From Paulownia fortunei (Eukaryota; Streptophyta; Magnoliopsida; Lamiales; Paulowniaceae), in the NCBI GenBank assembly GCA_019321725.1, contig CM033107.1:947001-1011000 (forward strand): DNA of 64,000 nucleotides, written 5' to 3'. The notes beneath the pieces were generated by a model. That model saw only the letters and a program-made list of their open reading frames with translations, was not told the DNA's origin and made no database searches. The translations under genes and the position numbers were made by a program. Below are positions 10,960-27,425 of this stretch, one piece after another; within the stretch, counting starts at the first letter, position 1, and each line of letters begins with the position of its first letter.

Positions 10960-13900
10960 ATGGCGTCGAAATACGACTTGACGCCGCGGATAGCGCCGCA
11001 GCTGGACCGGCATCTGGTGTTCCCTCTTCTTGAATTCTTGCAGGAGAGAGGGTTGTACCCCGAGGAGGATATTTTGAAGGCAAAGATCGAGCTTCTTAAC
11101 CACACTAACATGGTCGATTATGCCATGGACATTCACAAATCCCTGTACCGATCGGACGACGTTCCACAGGGTATGTATGTGCAGAAAAGGGGCTGTTGAA
11201 TTTTTCTTTTTGACCATTTTTTTGGTTAACCTGGAATTTTGAGTGGTATTGTTAATTTATTTGGTTTTTGGGTGCATTAAGTGTGTATTTTTGTTGGCCT
11301 TGCTCTTGATTTATAGTATTAGGCAGGTAACATAAGCCCACCTTGGAAGAACTGATGTGGAGTTTTGGAACGCACTGTGCTTTAATGTTAGATGGGAGCT
11401 AATTTAACTCCTCTTGTAATTATTGTTTTAAATATGCTTGCTTTTGTCAGTTTGCGTTCTTGGGGATTTTTTAGTAGAGGAGCAGCGGATCACCTCTAGA
11501 TGTGTTTACAATTCTATTTATGTACAGGCTTTTTTTAGCCTGTTATAGTACATGTACATCTGACATAATGCGTTCATAAAGTTTCCTAAGATATTTATGT
11601 TGGGATTGGGCTACTTTTATGCATTAGGTGACGGCTTCTTGATATAGTTCCTTTCACAGGGTTGCTGTGATTCGGCTGTTTGATCCCATTTCTCCCTAGA
11701 AGCAGGGAGTGCTTTCTTTCGTAGTTTAAATGTTGCCTTTTCATAATATGGATGTATATTTATATTATTCATTGCCAATCTAAACATGGTGAAAATAAGA
11801 CTATTCTGGAAATGAAGATATTCGTCTATTGAGCTCAGATATTAGATTACTTATCTCTATATGATTCACTTAGGTTGATCTTCTGAATGTTAATTTATAA
11901 TTTGTTGGCATACAGTGATGTTGGGATTTTGCTTTTGCCTATGATGCATGGATACTTCTAAAAAGGAGCCACACTTGTTTTGGATACTTGGATACAATAT
12001 GATACTTCAGGATACTCCTCGGTTATGTATTCGTCACTTCAAAACATGTTCAACGGATTAAAAAAAATATAGACGCACGTGTCCATTAATTATGACATGT
12101 ATATTAGAAGTGTCCAATGCTAATATAACGCGAATGATGCGGTATAAAAACATAAAAATATTAAAATATCATAAATTTGATTATGAAGTAATGTATTCCA
12201 ATGTTTGTGGAGCATAAGATGTATGTTTATTAAAATTTATATTAAATCCGTTACTGATATAGTTAGACAGTTATTTTGTTTTCCTTCTTATCATAACACC
12301 ACTAATATTATTTTCTCTTAAACAAATTATCTTATATTCCATATTCAGATTTTCATGTCAATAGAATTACTTATTTTTAGGTAGCGTACGTGCTATTTTT
12401 CACAATTTTCATGTTGCATTGTCCATATTTTATCTGTGCCCCATATTCATATGCATTCAACATAGGCTTGTGCTAGGTTGTCTTTTTTGCAGTTTGAATT
12501 ACTCTTGGTTTTTATGTCTTCAAATTGCTGGTCCTTCTTGCATGCACAAACATTGGCATCTCTTATCACCGGCTTGAAATTTATTTCAGATGAAGTGTTC
12601 TAGAGAATGTGTTTTTAATCAATATATTCTAAGCTGTTTTTGGATTTTTTGTTTGCTTTAGAAATGTTGGAGAGGAGAGCCGAGGTGGTGGGTAGGCTTA
12701 AGGCATTGGAAGAAGCAGCAGCTCCTTTGATTTCCTTTCTGCAGAATCCCAATGCAGTTCAGGAATTGAGGGCTGACAAACAGCACAATCTTCAGATGCT
12801 TAATGATCGCTATCAGGTGCGTTTCATCCAGCTTGCATGATTTGTGATCATCTTCGCTTTCCAAAGACTGGAGCATATATCAACGTTCTTATCTTTCATT
12901 GTTTGGACTCAAGGCCAATCTAAATGGGATCTAAAGTTGATTGAGGGTGGGTTTATCATACTTCTATATGGTGATTTGCTTGCAAGTTTGTCTTTGCAAA
13001 TGAATAACATGTACACGACATGGTTGAAATTGTGCTTGTTTCTTTCATGTGTCTTGGGTTGGTGAATAACATCTTTGATGGTTATATTAAATAGTGAAAT
13101 TAACAGGCTTTGCAATGCTGGAATCCTTTTCTTGAACTCTGAAAAACTTGACTCGAGATCTTTTATGTCAAACTGTTTAACTGATTAAACTCATGTGATA
13201 CTGTCCAGATTGGTCCAGACCAGATAGAAGCGTTGTACCAATATGCCAAATTCCAGTTTGAATGTGGAAACTACTCCGGTGCTGCTGATTATTTGTATCA
13301 GTACAGGGCCCTGTGCACCAACAGTGAGAGGAGTTTGAGTGCATTATGGGGAAAACTAGCAGCAGAGATATTGATGCAAAATTGGGACATTGCATTAGAG
13401 GAGCTTAACCGCTTGAAGGAAATTATTGACTCTAAGGTCATTGTGGACGCACATTGATTTTACTGTCTTGTTCTATTCTCTTATTCATTACATGAATCTT
13501 TTTAAACTAATAATGAATATACTCTGCAGAGTTTCTCTTCTCCTTTGAATCAAGTCCAAAATAGAATATGGTTAATGCATTGGAGTTTGTTCATATTCTT
13601 CAACCACGAGAATGGAAGAACACAGATTATTGACTTGTTTAATCAGGACAAGTACGTCTCTGTAATCAATTTATTTCTTTTACTCGTTTCTTCATTTGGT
13701 CTAGTGATGAATTATATGATTTTGTTGTTTAACCTCAAGTAAATTCTCTTTTCAATTGTAATACCAGCCGTGTACAACTAATAAGATTGCATGCCTCAAG
13801 GCCATAACTCTGTGTCTGTGTCTCTCTATTTCCTTTCTTTTTCTTTTTCGTTTTCCTGTGCCGCAGGGACTGGGGGTCATGGGTTTGTTTGTGTTGTTAT

Positions 13901-16035
13901 TACCTGTCCATATGACCAATAGAAAAATCATTGAATCATTACGAAGATCTCAATTTTTTTTCTATGAGATTGCGTGTATCTCATTATACTTCCCTGCTTA
14001 TCTTTTGAACTCTTTTATATTAATATGATACATTCAGTGGTAGTAACTGGAATGATTTTCTAAGTTTTCCCTTCGTGAATAAGTAGCCTTTTTAGCATGT
14101 TTTGAACGGTAAAATAACTTTCAGGTATCTGAATGCCATTCAAACAAATGCTCCCCATCTTTTACGTTACCTGGCAACTGCTTTCATTGTCAACAAAAGG
14201 AGGCGGCCTCAATTTAAGGAATTTATAAAGGTGATTCAGCAAGAGCAGCACTCTTATAAAGATCCCATTACCGAGTTTTTGGCGTGTGTATACGTCAACT
14301 ATGACTTTGATGGGGCTCATGAAAAGATGAAAGAGTGTGAAGAAGTAAGCTCTAACTCCAAATGGCTCCTCACTTGTATTTACTCAGAAATTCGTAGTAT
14401 CGGGATAATTGCTCTTGTGTGTTATTTAGGCTTTCCATCTGATGTGTACATGTTTAAAGATTTTATAGGTGATTGTATATATGTGCTTATGCCTTTATCC
14501 TGCTTTCATAACAGTGTCACAGACACGGTTGGGAATCTAGGTTTGCATTGACTATGCTACTACTCTATTCACTTATTTTTGAGTATAACCTAATATTCTT
14601 TAGTTCTTAGTAACTTTATTGCTGTTGGCTTGCGCGGGCCTTCTCTTCATATAAACCTTTTCATATTAGTGCAAATACCAAACTGCCACATGTGAAATAA
14701 TTCCCGAGGACTAAATTGTTTTTATAATATTCAATTGGACATCAAATGAGAACAATTCCTGATGTAAAGTTGTGCGATGCTTCTAGTTTGAATTTTTTCA
14801 AAAGCTATCCTATGATGTCTCAAACTATTTATAATTGAATTCTGAAGTCATTCATTTTGGCTTTTAGATATATAGTTTTACTTCTTCTAAGCATCACATG
14901 AAGCCATTTGATTTCTTGATTTTTTTCCCTCTCTTTCTGGAGTAGAATAATTTATCCTGAACTGGGAATACCACATGTTCTGGTATCAAGTCTGTGATGT
15001 TTCATATCCTTTGGAATAGACTGATTTACAAGGTTCCAATATTTGTTGCCGATGAAGCTGTTTTCTGACTTCTGGAATCATAATTGTTGTTATGACTGAT
15101 TTTTTATTTTATAATTTTTAAGTGATTTAGAGGAGGTAATTCTTTTTTGTCCTTGTTTATGAATGTTCTAATCCTATTTATATACGTAGGTAATATTGAA
15201 CGACCCATTTCTTGGAAAGCGAGTTGAAGAAGGAAACTTTACCACTGTAACATTAAGAGATGAGTTCCTTGAAAATGCCCGACTTTTCATCTTTGAGACC
15301 TATTGCCGCATTCATCAGCGCATTGACATGGGGTATGTGCCTGAAATTGTTCCTTAACTTACCTTATTTCTGCTTAGCTATGAGAAAGTTCCTATCCTCC
15401 CTGCTAGATACACGCGTACACCCAATCCCCCTTCGTCTCTGTCTGTTTTTGTTGTCCATACATGTAAAACATACTTGATCCTGACTTCCTAGTTACATAC
15501 ATAAACTCGAACGATACCTGAGAAATGCATGGGATCCTTGGTGTTGATCCTCTAAATATTGTGTTTCAGAAATTGCACAATGTCTATAGTATGTGGGCAA
15601 TTTTCAGTGCTCATCAATTTTAGAATTTTAGTTCATATTACACCATTTTGTAAGTTAGTATATGGGGTCTTCTTGACAGTGTGCTCGCTGAGAAGCTGAA
15701 TCTGAATTATGAGGAGGCGGAAAGATGGATAGTGAATCTTATAAGAACCTCAAAGCTTGAAGCTAAGATTGACTCAAAGACTGGAACTATCGAAATGGAA
15801 CCTAATCATGCGAATGTGTAAGTTGTGTTGAGATTATAACTCTTCAAACATCCCATTTTTCCTTGTCTGATTGCCTGCGCACTATACTTTTTTTTTTTCT
15901 TTTCTCACCTGGGGACTTCTTTGTTTCCTTATCAGGTACGAACAGCTTATTGACCACACCAAAGCACTTTCTGGCCGGACTTATAAATTAGTCAGCCAGC
16001 TTCTGGAACATGCTCAGGCGCAGACAACCCGATAG
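10960..16035 (+). CDS. TIF3E1: Translation initiation factor eIF3 subunit e
   Basis: Subunit e (INT6) of the cytosolic eIF3 complex, which recruits mRNA to the 40S ribosome. Exons: 10960-11170, 12662-12816, 13209-13436, 13530-13651, 14125-14344, 15190-15332, 15680-15817 and 15936-16035. The joined frame is 438 aa against about 441 in Arabidopsis. Diagnostic stretches include [20 protein letters not shown] at the start, [69 protein letters not shown] and [20 protein letters not shown]. The C-terminal PCI domain, in the last third, ends with [18 protein letters not shown] and [18 protein letters not shown]. No damage is seen. Upstream it has a C-rich leader with a telo-box. It is divergent from the carbonic anhydrase gene. 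Confidence 0.97.
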
Positions 16036-18561
16036 AGTTTGTACTGATGGTCCTTGATTGACATTGATGAATTAGTTTTATTCTTGCAAATCTTGGATTA
16101 AGAGCAATTGCAATTGATGTCTCTTATATTTTTGGTTTTATTGCTGAGGAATGTAACAGTTCCTAGATTCTATGGTGGTAATTTGCTAATATAGAATTAA
16201 CATTAATATGTTTTGATCAGTTGACTTGAACTTTGGAGGCTATGTACAGAGGACTGTGCTTATTGAGCTAATATATCGCACACATACTCTTCTGTTACAA
16301 AGAGTGCCCTATATATCTTGATAAACCGGTTTAAACCTGAAAATGGGGCCTTAGCCTGGGTAGGATCAAGTGCCAAATAGAGCCCCATTGTCATCAAATT
16401 TATTTTATATATGTATATTGAGATCATTGATGAAGATATTTTCATTCCTAATTCATAAGAAAATATTAACGTAGTTATATTTAATATGTCAAATTTCATA
16501 ATAGCATATTGATATAATTATCTTGTCCATTCTCTTCTTTTTAATCTTTATTTATCACATAAACTGATTCATTATATATTACTTATTACTTAATTACTTT
16601 ATGTAATTATCTTGACCATTCCTTTCTCTGTAATCTCTATTTTATCTCTTAAATTGCTTCATTATATGTTACTTATTGCTTATTTACTTTTAATGTGTAT
16701 ATGCTTGTTCTTATTATATAAGACTATCTCTAGGCAAAATAAGATTGAAGCTGATATTTTTGTTTATTTGCATAATAATATTATCCTATATTTTCGCTTT
16801 CAACCTAGCAAAGCACCACTGCAATTATCCGTCAATCACTATGCCAAACTTTTATTTTTTTCTTTGGCTCTTTCTTTTATCTATCCAAGCAATTATGCTT
16901 ATCTTAGTAATTTTCTATTATTTTGAATTTTAATTGCAAGTGATTGAGTAGTCATGTGTGTTATTTTTTGTATTTGTTTAATGCGTGTATATAGCAAATA
17001 ATATACGAAGTAATAATTGCTATTTGCTATGATTAAATCATGATGCAGAAATATATTAATCTTCATATTTCATCATATTTTCAGAAGCTAGAATTTTTTT
17101 TTTCTAAATCCTCTTGCATATTAAATCCTTAGATTTTAGATTTTTTTTTAAAAATTATTTTATGCATTTAGAACAATATGAATGAGTAATATAAGTGTTA
17201 GGTGTTTTTAGTCTTATGTGGTAACTTAATTTTCTCGATTGTACCGCTAATTCATTGATATTGCTTTTTGATTTTAAAATCTTATATTTATACAAAATGA
17301 ATTAAAATCTAAATTATATGTCACATAAAATCTAGTATTTGAATTTATATAAACTTGCAGTGTTATATTTAATATATTCTAAAATTATTATTTTTATTTT
17401 CTTTTTAGCACGTCTGAAAATAAAGTTGGGATTCTTAAAATGAAAAAATTTCCTCCCACAACTATTATCTCAATTAATGTAACATTCTAACCCTACTAAT
17501 ATCAACTACTATTTTTATTTGAGATAATATTGTAAATATAGTCAAAAATTTTATTTTTAATTTTTATTTAAAACTCTACATACAATTAATGCGTCGGAGG
17601 AAGTACAATTTATAAATTAAATATGAAAGAACTTATGTATTAGTATATCTTATAATAGTATTAAAAATGAATAACTAACAATATTTTTAATGATTGTGTA
17701 TTAAATTATCTTTTTAAATTTTAAAAATAATTGTTTTTCTTATTTTGAGTTTTTTTTTTCTACTTTTATGTTGATAGTGAGTACACTGGACTATCTTTAA
17801 AGAGGGCAAAAAATTGTATTTGGTGGAAAAAATTGAGTAAAAAAGTATTATTTGGTGGAAATAATACAACCCCACCTTTTATTAATATATTATCCATTTT
17901 GTTTTTGCATCATTTCATCATCTGGGGCTGAATTATATTGGGAGAATTAATTTTTGTTTTTCTTTGTGAAACTTAATTTGGCCTCATGTCATTAAGGCTA
18001 TTTTGATCATATTATCATATTTACCCTTATTTATACATATTTGAATTGAACTGATGTACTAAAATATTATTTTTATGATCAATTCAAGTACATATAATAT
18101 TTAATAATTAATTAATTTATATTTTATAATTTATTATATTTTTTTATTAATCATCTCATATTCTACCCAACAAAGTAAGAGCTCTTGAGATCATATTTCC
18201 TCAAAAAAGATAAATCCGCATTTTTTTCCCACTACAATTGAAGCCATAAGACTTAGCTTCTAATGTTTGTAATGTTACAAAAATATAAAAAGAGACAACA
18301 CATATGAAGGGACCTTCAACATACAAAAAATCGATGCTTGGATTTTTTATTATAATTATTTTTAATTTAATTTTTTAATATAATATTATTAATATATATC
18401 AAATTTATATATAAAATAATATTATTAATATACATTTAACATATAAAATATTAATTAGACGGAGAAAGTCGAGGTTGCTTCATCAACTTCATTTGCCTTA
18501 ACATTCTTGGGTTTGTGAAAACACTCGAGCAATCGTCGAACAAAACAATCAATTGTGAGGA
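16036..18561. other. AT-rich spacer
   Basis: This contains the eIF3e 3' flank and the upstream flank of the UGT pseudogene. It has long A/T-rich stretches and a local near-duplicate phrase around 16520-16560 and 16605-16660 (ATTATCTTG(T/A)CCATTC, then AATCT(T/C)TATTT). No gene is visible. Confidence 0.6.
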
Positions 18562-19960
18562 ATGGCTAGTTATCAAACTTCAGAAAACCATGGCCAAAGT
18601 GGTTTGCACATTGTCGAGAATCAATCCCAAGTGGGGGTGGTGATGGTGCCTTTTCCAGCGCAAGGCCATCTCAACCCGCTCCTCTACCTATCCCGCCGTG
18701 TCTCCGCCTACAATTTACCTGTCTATTATGTCGGCACCACCACCCACAACCGCCAGGCCCCTTCAGCCATTACCAACCTGCATTTCCATGACTTCTCAAC
18801 ACCTCCTTTTCCAAACCTTTCGCCCTGACTCAAATTCCTCTAACAAGTTTCCTTCACATATGCATCCAACGACCGTGGCAGTATCATCCCACATCTACGA
18901 GCCACTTTTCATGCTTGTAAACAAACTTTCAAGAAATGATAAAAAAGTGGTGGTTAGATTTGATTCTCTAATGGCTTCAGCTGTCCAAGCCATACAATCC
19001 TTACCAAATTTGAGTCCTATTGTTTTCAAATTATATCGGCTTTTTCTTGGTACACATTCTACTGGGAAGCTGCATGAAAACCTGATATACCAACTGAAGC
19101 TGGGATTTTGAAAGAACTTCCATCCATGGAAGGATGCTTCACCCTGGATTTTAAGAATTTATAAAATCGCAACGCGAGGCTAGAAATTCCCACTTTGGAG
19201 CCATTTACATTTATAGCAGCATCACAGAAGCTTTATATCTTGATTTACTGGCAAAAACAAGAATGGATGGATCAGACAAACATTGGGGACTTGGACCCTT
19301 GAATATTCCGGTGCCTGGACATGAAAATCAGGACTCAAAAAGCCGTCCCAAATGCTTGGAATGGCTTGAAAACAAGCTCCAAATTCAGTGATTTTTGTTT
19401 CAATTGGCACAACATCTTTATTATCTGATGAACAGATCAGAGAGCTGGCATTTGGGCTGGAAAGAAGTGAACAGAAGTTCATATGGGCTTTGAGGGATGC
19501 AGATAGAGGAGATATTTTTAGAGGTGAAGTGAGGACAGCTCAATTGCCTAAAGGGTTTGAAGAGAGAGTGGAAGAGGAATTGTGTTGAGAGATTGGGCAC
19601 CCCAGTTGGAGATTTTGAGGCATTCGGCAACTGGTTGATTTTTGAGCCATTGTGTGTGGAACTCATCCATGGAGAGTATTTCAATGGGAGTGCCAATAGC
19701 AGCCTGGCCAATACACTCAGAGCAGCCAAGGAATTCTGTGCTATTAATAAAGGTGCTGAAAATTGGTCTGGAAGTGAGGCATTGGGTGTGTAGAGATGAA
19801 CTAGTATCATCAATTAAGTAGAAGAAGCTGTAAAAAGATTGATGGCTTCGGCAGAAGGAGATGAGATGAGGCAGAGGGCAGAAAAATTGGCAGTCAATGA
19901 TGGAAGGTGGGTGCTACTCGCCTGGAGATGGATTCATTCATTGCTCATATCAGTAGATAA
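18562..19960 (+). pseudogene. Zeatin O-glucosyltransferase-like UGT, frameshifted pseudogene
   Basis: Remnant of a family 1 UDP-glycosyltransferase of the zeatin O-glucosyl/xylosyltransferase type, which would store cytokinin as an O-glycoside. The N-terminus is intact (VGVVMVPFPAQGHLNPLLYL, with the catalytic His in QGHLN). A stop near 18826 and a frame change follow. The next part, KFPSHMHPTTVAVSSHIYEP, FDSLMASAVQ, is in another frame, and SIGTTSLLSDEQIRELAFGL near 19395 resumes it. The frame changes back near 19585 for the PSPG box. That box starts WAPQLEILRHSATG, then has an in-frame TGA, then FLSHCVWNSSMESISMGVPI, where the usual HCGWNS glycine has become valine. More stops follow near 19818 before the family ending MDSFIAHISR. 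At least two frameshifts, several stops and a damaged donor site make it non-functional. Confidence 0.92.
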
Positions 19961-22144
19961 ATTTCATCTCAGTTCTGAAATCTGCACGCGTAGTTTACTG
20001 TTGACTGCATGATCAGGGACTTACTTTTTCTAGCAACTCATGCATGTCTCTTTTAAATTTTCAATTTCTCATGTCGAAGTGTACAAGTCTTTCATTGTAT
20101 TGTTAACAGTGAAGTAATTTACTACTGCATGGTAAAAAGGTCAAGCCTCCTGATGAAGTACTACTATCAGTTAAGCTGCTTTCCAGCTTTCAATTGTTTG
20201 ATAATGTTCAAATGGATTATGAAAGGAAGCTTGGATTGATTTATAAGTGAGTATAACGATTTTATCTAACATTTTGGTTAATCATTTTCAACGAGTGCGA
20301 AGTAATTGCTATTGGAGCCCATTGCGGGAAATCTTACTTGTAGGTGCGAGCCTAGGGCGTGACAAACAAATTGCAAAAGTTTCCTTGAGATGGAAATTTA
20401 ATGGTTCCCTGAAGCTATGGTAATAATCTACTAGTGGAGTGTGAAGATGAATTTGGCTAGATCAGTTGTTGATGGAAACTTCAGAGACCATGTACAGATG
20501 GCCTATTCATCCAAATGCAAAGCAAATAGTCTATGCACACAGTCCTAGCGCAAAAGACCCCATATCTTTCTAAACACGTTTGAATTCGATTTTGTTATCT
20601 TTGGCAACCAGTGGAAGAGCACAGGCTGATAGACCCTCTGATTACCTATGCTTTCACTGAAGCATACCTTTCCATTTGATGGTGCAGTGCAGGTATATGT
20701 ATTTATTCTTGACTAATGGAGTAAAACTTTCATGGCTGCTAATAGTTTGTACTTTGTACTACAAGAGATATTGTGCCAATCCATGAAATTTGTTTTTGCT
20801 AAACCATCGACCATCATTTTTAGGTACACTCTAGTTCCTGTCCCGGGCCTACAAGCAAGTTTATGTGGAGATAGTAGAGCTGCAAAACGAACAAAGTCAC
20901 TCTGTCATTGGGCCGAGATACATTGTGAAAAGCTCTTTTGAGCTCTATTTGTAACTAATCTTGAATACTTATTCTTGTTCTCATTTTTGGAAGCTTTTTT
21001 ATTGAGCTCGGCTTGATAAGCTAAAATACACGTAAACCATGTTGAGAAATACCGAGCTACATGAGCTCGACATATATTCTAAAGTTTGTTTGAAATTGGT
21101 TCAGTGATTAATCTAACGAATCTGAAACAAGTTGCAAGTTCAATAAAAATTCAAACCATGCTTGTATTTTTTGGTGTGGTCGATTTGATTAAAACCCTTA
21201 GTTGATAGAGCCTCCTGCAATGAAATTCTGCTGCTATACTGAGTAGCTTGCAAGTGTATATAATGAGGTATACAGGGTGGATTCCAGTTATATTATTCAT
21301 AATTAACTACCTTCATTGTAGTGGCTTAAATAACTAGTACAAAACTAATAGCAGAAAAAACAGTGCCGAATCTTCATAATTTGCTCTAGACAGTAATTAC
21401 TAGTCATTATTTCATCAATATAGTGTATACAAATATGATGTTTTGGAAGTCACTGGAGATGCTTTTGGAGAAGTTAATATGGAGGCTTTGGGGCTGCAGA
21501 CGATATAAGTAGTTCCTTCCGTTTCAAGTGATTTCACTGATTTTGAGTCTTATTTTCGTGATGCTCGAAATCATGAAAATTTAGAGGAAGAAAATATGTC
21601 AGCCTGGCCCTGTCTGGCGCTGGACTAATGATACAAAGTGAATAAGCTGCAGTTATAAATTTATAGTATCAAGTAACTTAGTTTCGTTTCATGGAAGATG
21701 GTTGAATTTGTGGCTAGTGTCATCCAATTTTGATTGATTTCCTGTTTATGCAACATAGTTATTTCAAATGATCAATTTCTTGCATCTATCTCGTTTATGG
21801 GATTGTAGCTTTTCCAGCACTGGCTTGAAAATGATACCTGATGTCTTCTTGCTGCTTTATATATGTGAAGGTCAAACTTTTCTCTGTAGTTGTGATGGTA
21901 AATTTCTGAAAGCACTAACAGCCCATGTGCACCATTCTATGATATCTGAGATCAGAAGTTGATAGTGAAATTTGAAATCTAATATTCCCTGCTTATGATG
22001 GTGAGATTATCTAAAGTAGTAAAAGCGCATATGTTGTTCCATATCTGAGACAGGAAGCGCAAAATTTCTACTATTATGTACATTTAATAGGCTTCATTTA
22101 TGTGCCTTAAGCTCTATTTATTAAGTGATTTTCCAACTTGGAGG
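19961..22144. other. Spacer between UGT pseudogene and CKX gene
   Basis: No gene is recognised. Short frames (for example 20732-20941 and 21768-21962) show no family signature. A stretch near 20995-21075 with repeated GAGCTCG phrases resembles decayed repeat sequence. Base composition is less AT-extreme than the large spacers, so an untranslated or degraded gene is possible but not shown. Confidence 0.5.
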
Positions 22145-24266
<2,122 letters not shown>

Positions 24267-26564
24267 CTTATATAATCTCTCTCTTTCTATGTGAATGAAG
24301 TGAATAGAAATGGTGAAGAATAGGCTCAGAAGTGCATGATATGGAAGAGAATTTAAAGGGAAGGATGGTTGAGGCAGTCAAGAGATGCTTGAAAGTGCAT
24401 ATGATGGGCTCTATTGTTTTGCAATAGGGTGATATAGGATTTTTCTTAGCCCACCTTTAGTTTCTTAATGGAGGTATATTTACTAGAAAAAGAAGATTTA
24501 TTCATATCTTTTTCTTCCCACCGCTACAACAACCTCTTCATATTTTCCTCAACTGTTCATTTTCATTTAACTTTTTTTGGGAGCAAATATATTAGTACAC
24601 TGAACTCTATGACCTCATTTCTGGCACAAGAGGATTCTTTATGTTGTAATATGCTTCACTTGTCTGGTCGTGAATAATGAATTATACTACACTTCTTTCC
24701 TTGGGACCCCGACTAAATTGCTAATTATCGGTGTCAATGACCTATCAATTTCTTCTTGTTTTTACTCTTGTGATAGCTATTCTGCAGGAAGATGCCTGAA
24801 AGGATTGTTTGCGGCGTCTAAATTTCTTTTCGCATGTTACTATGTTCATTTCTCTCACCCCACCCCCCAATGCACACAATGTAGTTTCTGTTGGAGAGTG
24901 CAAAATTTGGGAGGCCCCTACCAAATGCCATGCTGTTAGAGAGTGATCAGTGAAGCAGAAAGTTTCTTGTTTTACCTCTTAGCCTCTTTTGCCATTGTAA
25001 GTTTGGCCAACATAGCCTGTTTAATATTTTTTGTTCTTTTCCTTAACCTTATATTCAAAAGTAAACTTCTTGGGATTGATTTAGACACAAGCAAAAGCCA
25101 TCTTTGATCCATATTTTAATCCAGTTACAATCATCTCCATAGGATTAGCAAGAAACTGCCCATGTTGAATGGATGATTTGTGCTCTCATTCTACTTTGAC
25201 TGAAAAATAATGTTGTTTGAGGGAAAAAAAGAACTGCTTTATTTGTTCTCAATTGGCGTTATATTTTATGTTGATGGATAAAAATACAGGTTCGGTCATG
25301 TTTATGTCCGGGGCATTATTCCGTGTTTGGTTTTATACTATTTTCCTATTTGAAACCTTCGACTGGTTTTATCACTGGGATCCTGCTGGAAATATGACCT
25401 TGATAGTTTATAGTGATTGGTACTTGACCTGGAAGATTATGGTGGTGTGAGGAAAATTTTCAGGGCCCATCTTCTTTATCCTTACAAGGACTGATCATAT
25501 AGTTATTCCATGATATGGAAGTTTAAGCACCAATGTATGACAGGAGATACCAAGCTAGCATTTTATGGTCACGGGACAATGAAATTATGTATTTTTTTCA
25601 AGCCTTTTTGGCCTCAGCCTCAGGTCTCCCTCAAAAAGTCACATATGCTTTGGACGACGACGTAAATGTCAAGATTTGCATTCTTTCAACAGGGTTTGTG
25701 ATTTTATTTCATGTTTGTATTTATCGGGATAATGTTCAAATCAATAGCCTATGGTTAAGATCACCTTTGGTTGGCCATTGTTGGTGTAGGGGCCTGGGAA
25801 AACTTAGTCATGTGTAAGAGGATAGCACAGAATAAAATGGGAAAGTGGTGGATGTGTAGATGACAGTTTGAATGGGGGAATCACTAAAGAAAAAAAAAAT
25901 AAAAAAAATTACCTATCAATTCATATATGGTGTTTTGAAGTCTTGGATCCCAGTATTGGGACAAGTCTAAATGATTCCCCATTTTAATACTAGTAAAATC
26001 TTCAGTGTGATCCTTTTCTTGCCCAAACAAACTGCTGTTCTCAAAGTTATTAGCTCATTAGTTTCTGGTTTATCAGCACTATGTGTAACTGTGTCAGCAG
26101 CTAATTTTGGAAGTATAATATTATTTCACCTTCTCTTCTTTTTTTTTTTTTCTTTCTGATTCAGGTTTCAAATGCACGCTCGACTAATAATGGAAGAGGT
26201 CGGCATTCCCCCTATTTTGGCCTTCAGGTAAATTTAAATGTAGTCACAACCTATACATGACAAGAATAAGATTTTCGATTGAGGTCAACTCACACAACGA
26301 AAACTCATTTTATGTCACACGGATAGAGAGCGGAAAATGGAATATAGCTGTCTATGCATCCACCAGGATTTGAACCACGATACTCCTTGTTAACCTCCAA
26401 CTATCTTTCTGTTGTGCTAATGCCGTAGGGCTTTTGTCCGTCTATTCATATATAAATATGCTTGTGTGCTTTATACATATATGTAATTAAGTATAGTAAA
26501 CCACATGTCCTAATGAGTTCACTTTACTCACTATGTGTAGGGTTTAAAAAAAAATAAAAATTAA

Positions 26565-26880
26565 AGTATTCGATACTCAATTCAATTAAAGATTGATTAT
26601 TAAAAGTTTGTTTGAACTTAGTTTGTTAACTTAACAAATCAAGTTTCAACATGTTTTTTTTCGTTTGATAAGATTTCAAACTTAATTCAAACTCGACTCG
26701 ATTAGTGAAAAAATAAAAAAAATATATAAAAAAATTAAGTTATTTGAGTTCGATTCGTGTTCGACTTGATTAAAACTTGTTCAAACTCGATTCGATTTAC
26801 AATCAAATTAAATTCAAATATAATTTTTAAAATTCAATAAAAATTCAAACAAATTTAAAGAGTAACATATCTAATTCAAA
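26565..26880. repeat. Dispersed repeat family A, copy 1
   Basis: About 300 bases with the ordered phrases TTTTTTTTCGTTTGATAA, CTCGACTCGATTAGTGAAAA, TCGACTTGATTAAAACTTGT, CAAACTCGATTCGATT and ACAATCAAA. The same phrases occur in the same order and orientation near 49372-49675. There is no coding capacity. It looks like an old non-autonomous element, class unknown. Confidence 0.65.
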
Positions 26881-27179
26881 TCAATTAATTTACAACCAGG
26901 GAGGTGAAGTATACATTTTCACTGATGCAAACAGTAGAGAAAAGGGTGTTTTCCTTTTAGTTGGTTGAAGTGAAATCTTCCCACATCAGACTGAGAGCAT
27001 AAGTGTTTGCTGATATGCCACATCCACTTTGCAGATATAGAAAGCTGAAATTCAAAAGGCATTGTACCAAACGATAAGTCTCTGCAAAGTGTTGTTGCCT
27101 GCAGCAAGACAGAGATATGCGCATGATGTACACATACGTGGATGAGCTATATTCGCTGCTTAAAAAGCAATGTTTTCAT

Positions 27180-27425
27180 TACGTTGTGAAAATTAATTAT
27201 ATATTTTTATTATATTATATAAAAATAATAATATAATAAAATAATTATTATATAATATATTTAAAAAAAAATAATAACTAACCATCTAACAAAACTCAAA
27301 ATTTAAATAATTATGTAACAAAATACTCAGTTTAAGGCCTAAAAATTTCTTAAAAAAATTAAAAAAAATAATTTTAATCGATTTGATTGATTGAACCATA
27401 AAATCGATTATTTAAGACTAAATGG
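27180..27425. repeat. Dispersed repeat family B, copy 2
   Basis: Shares CATCTAACAAAACTCAAAAT then TTAAATAA, and a following TTTTAATCGATTT, with the copy at 9180-9490. It is more AT-rich and its ends are eroded. Confidence 0.45.

Noticed and set aside
26340..26435. tRNA- or SINE-like segment (GGATTTGAACCA phrase)
   Set aside because: The T-arm-like phrase is present but no matching A and B boxes or cloverleaf could be assembled by eye.
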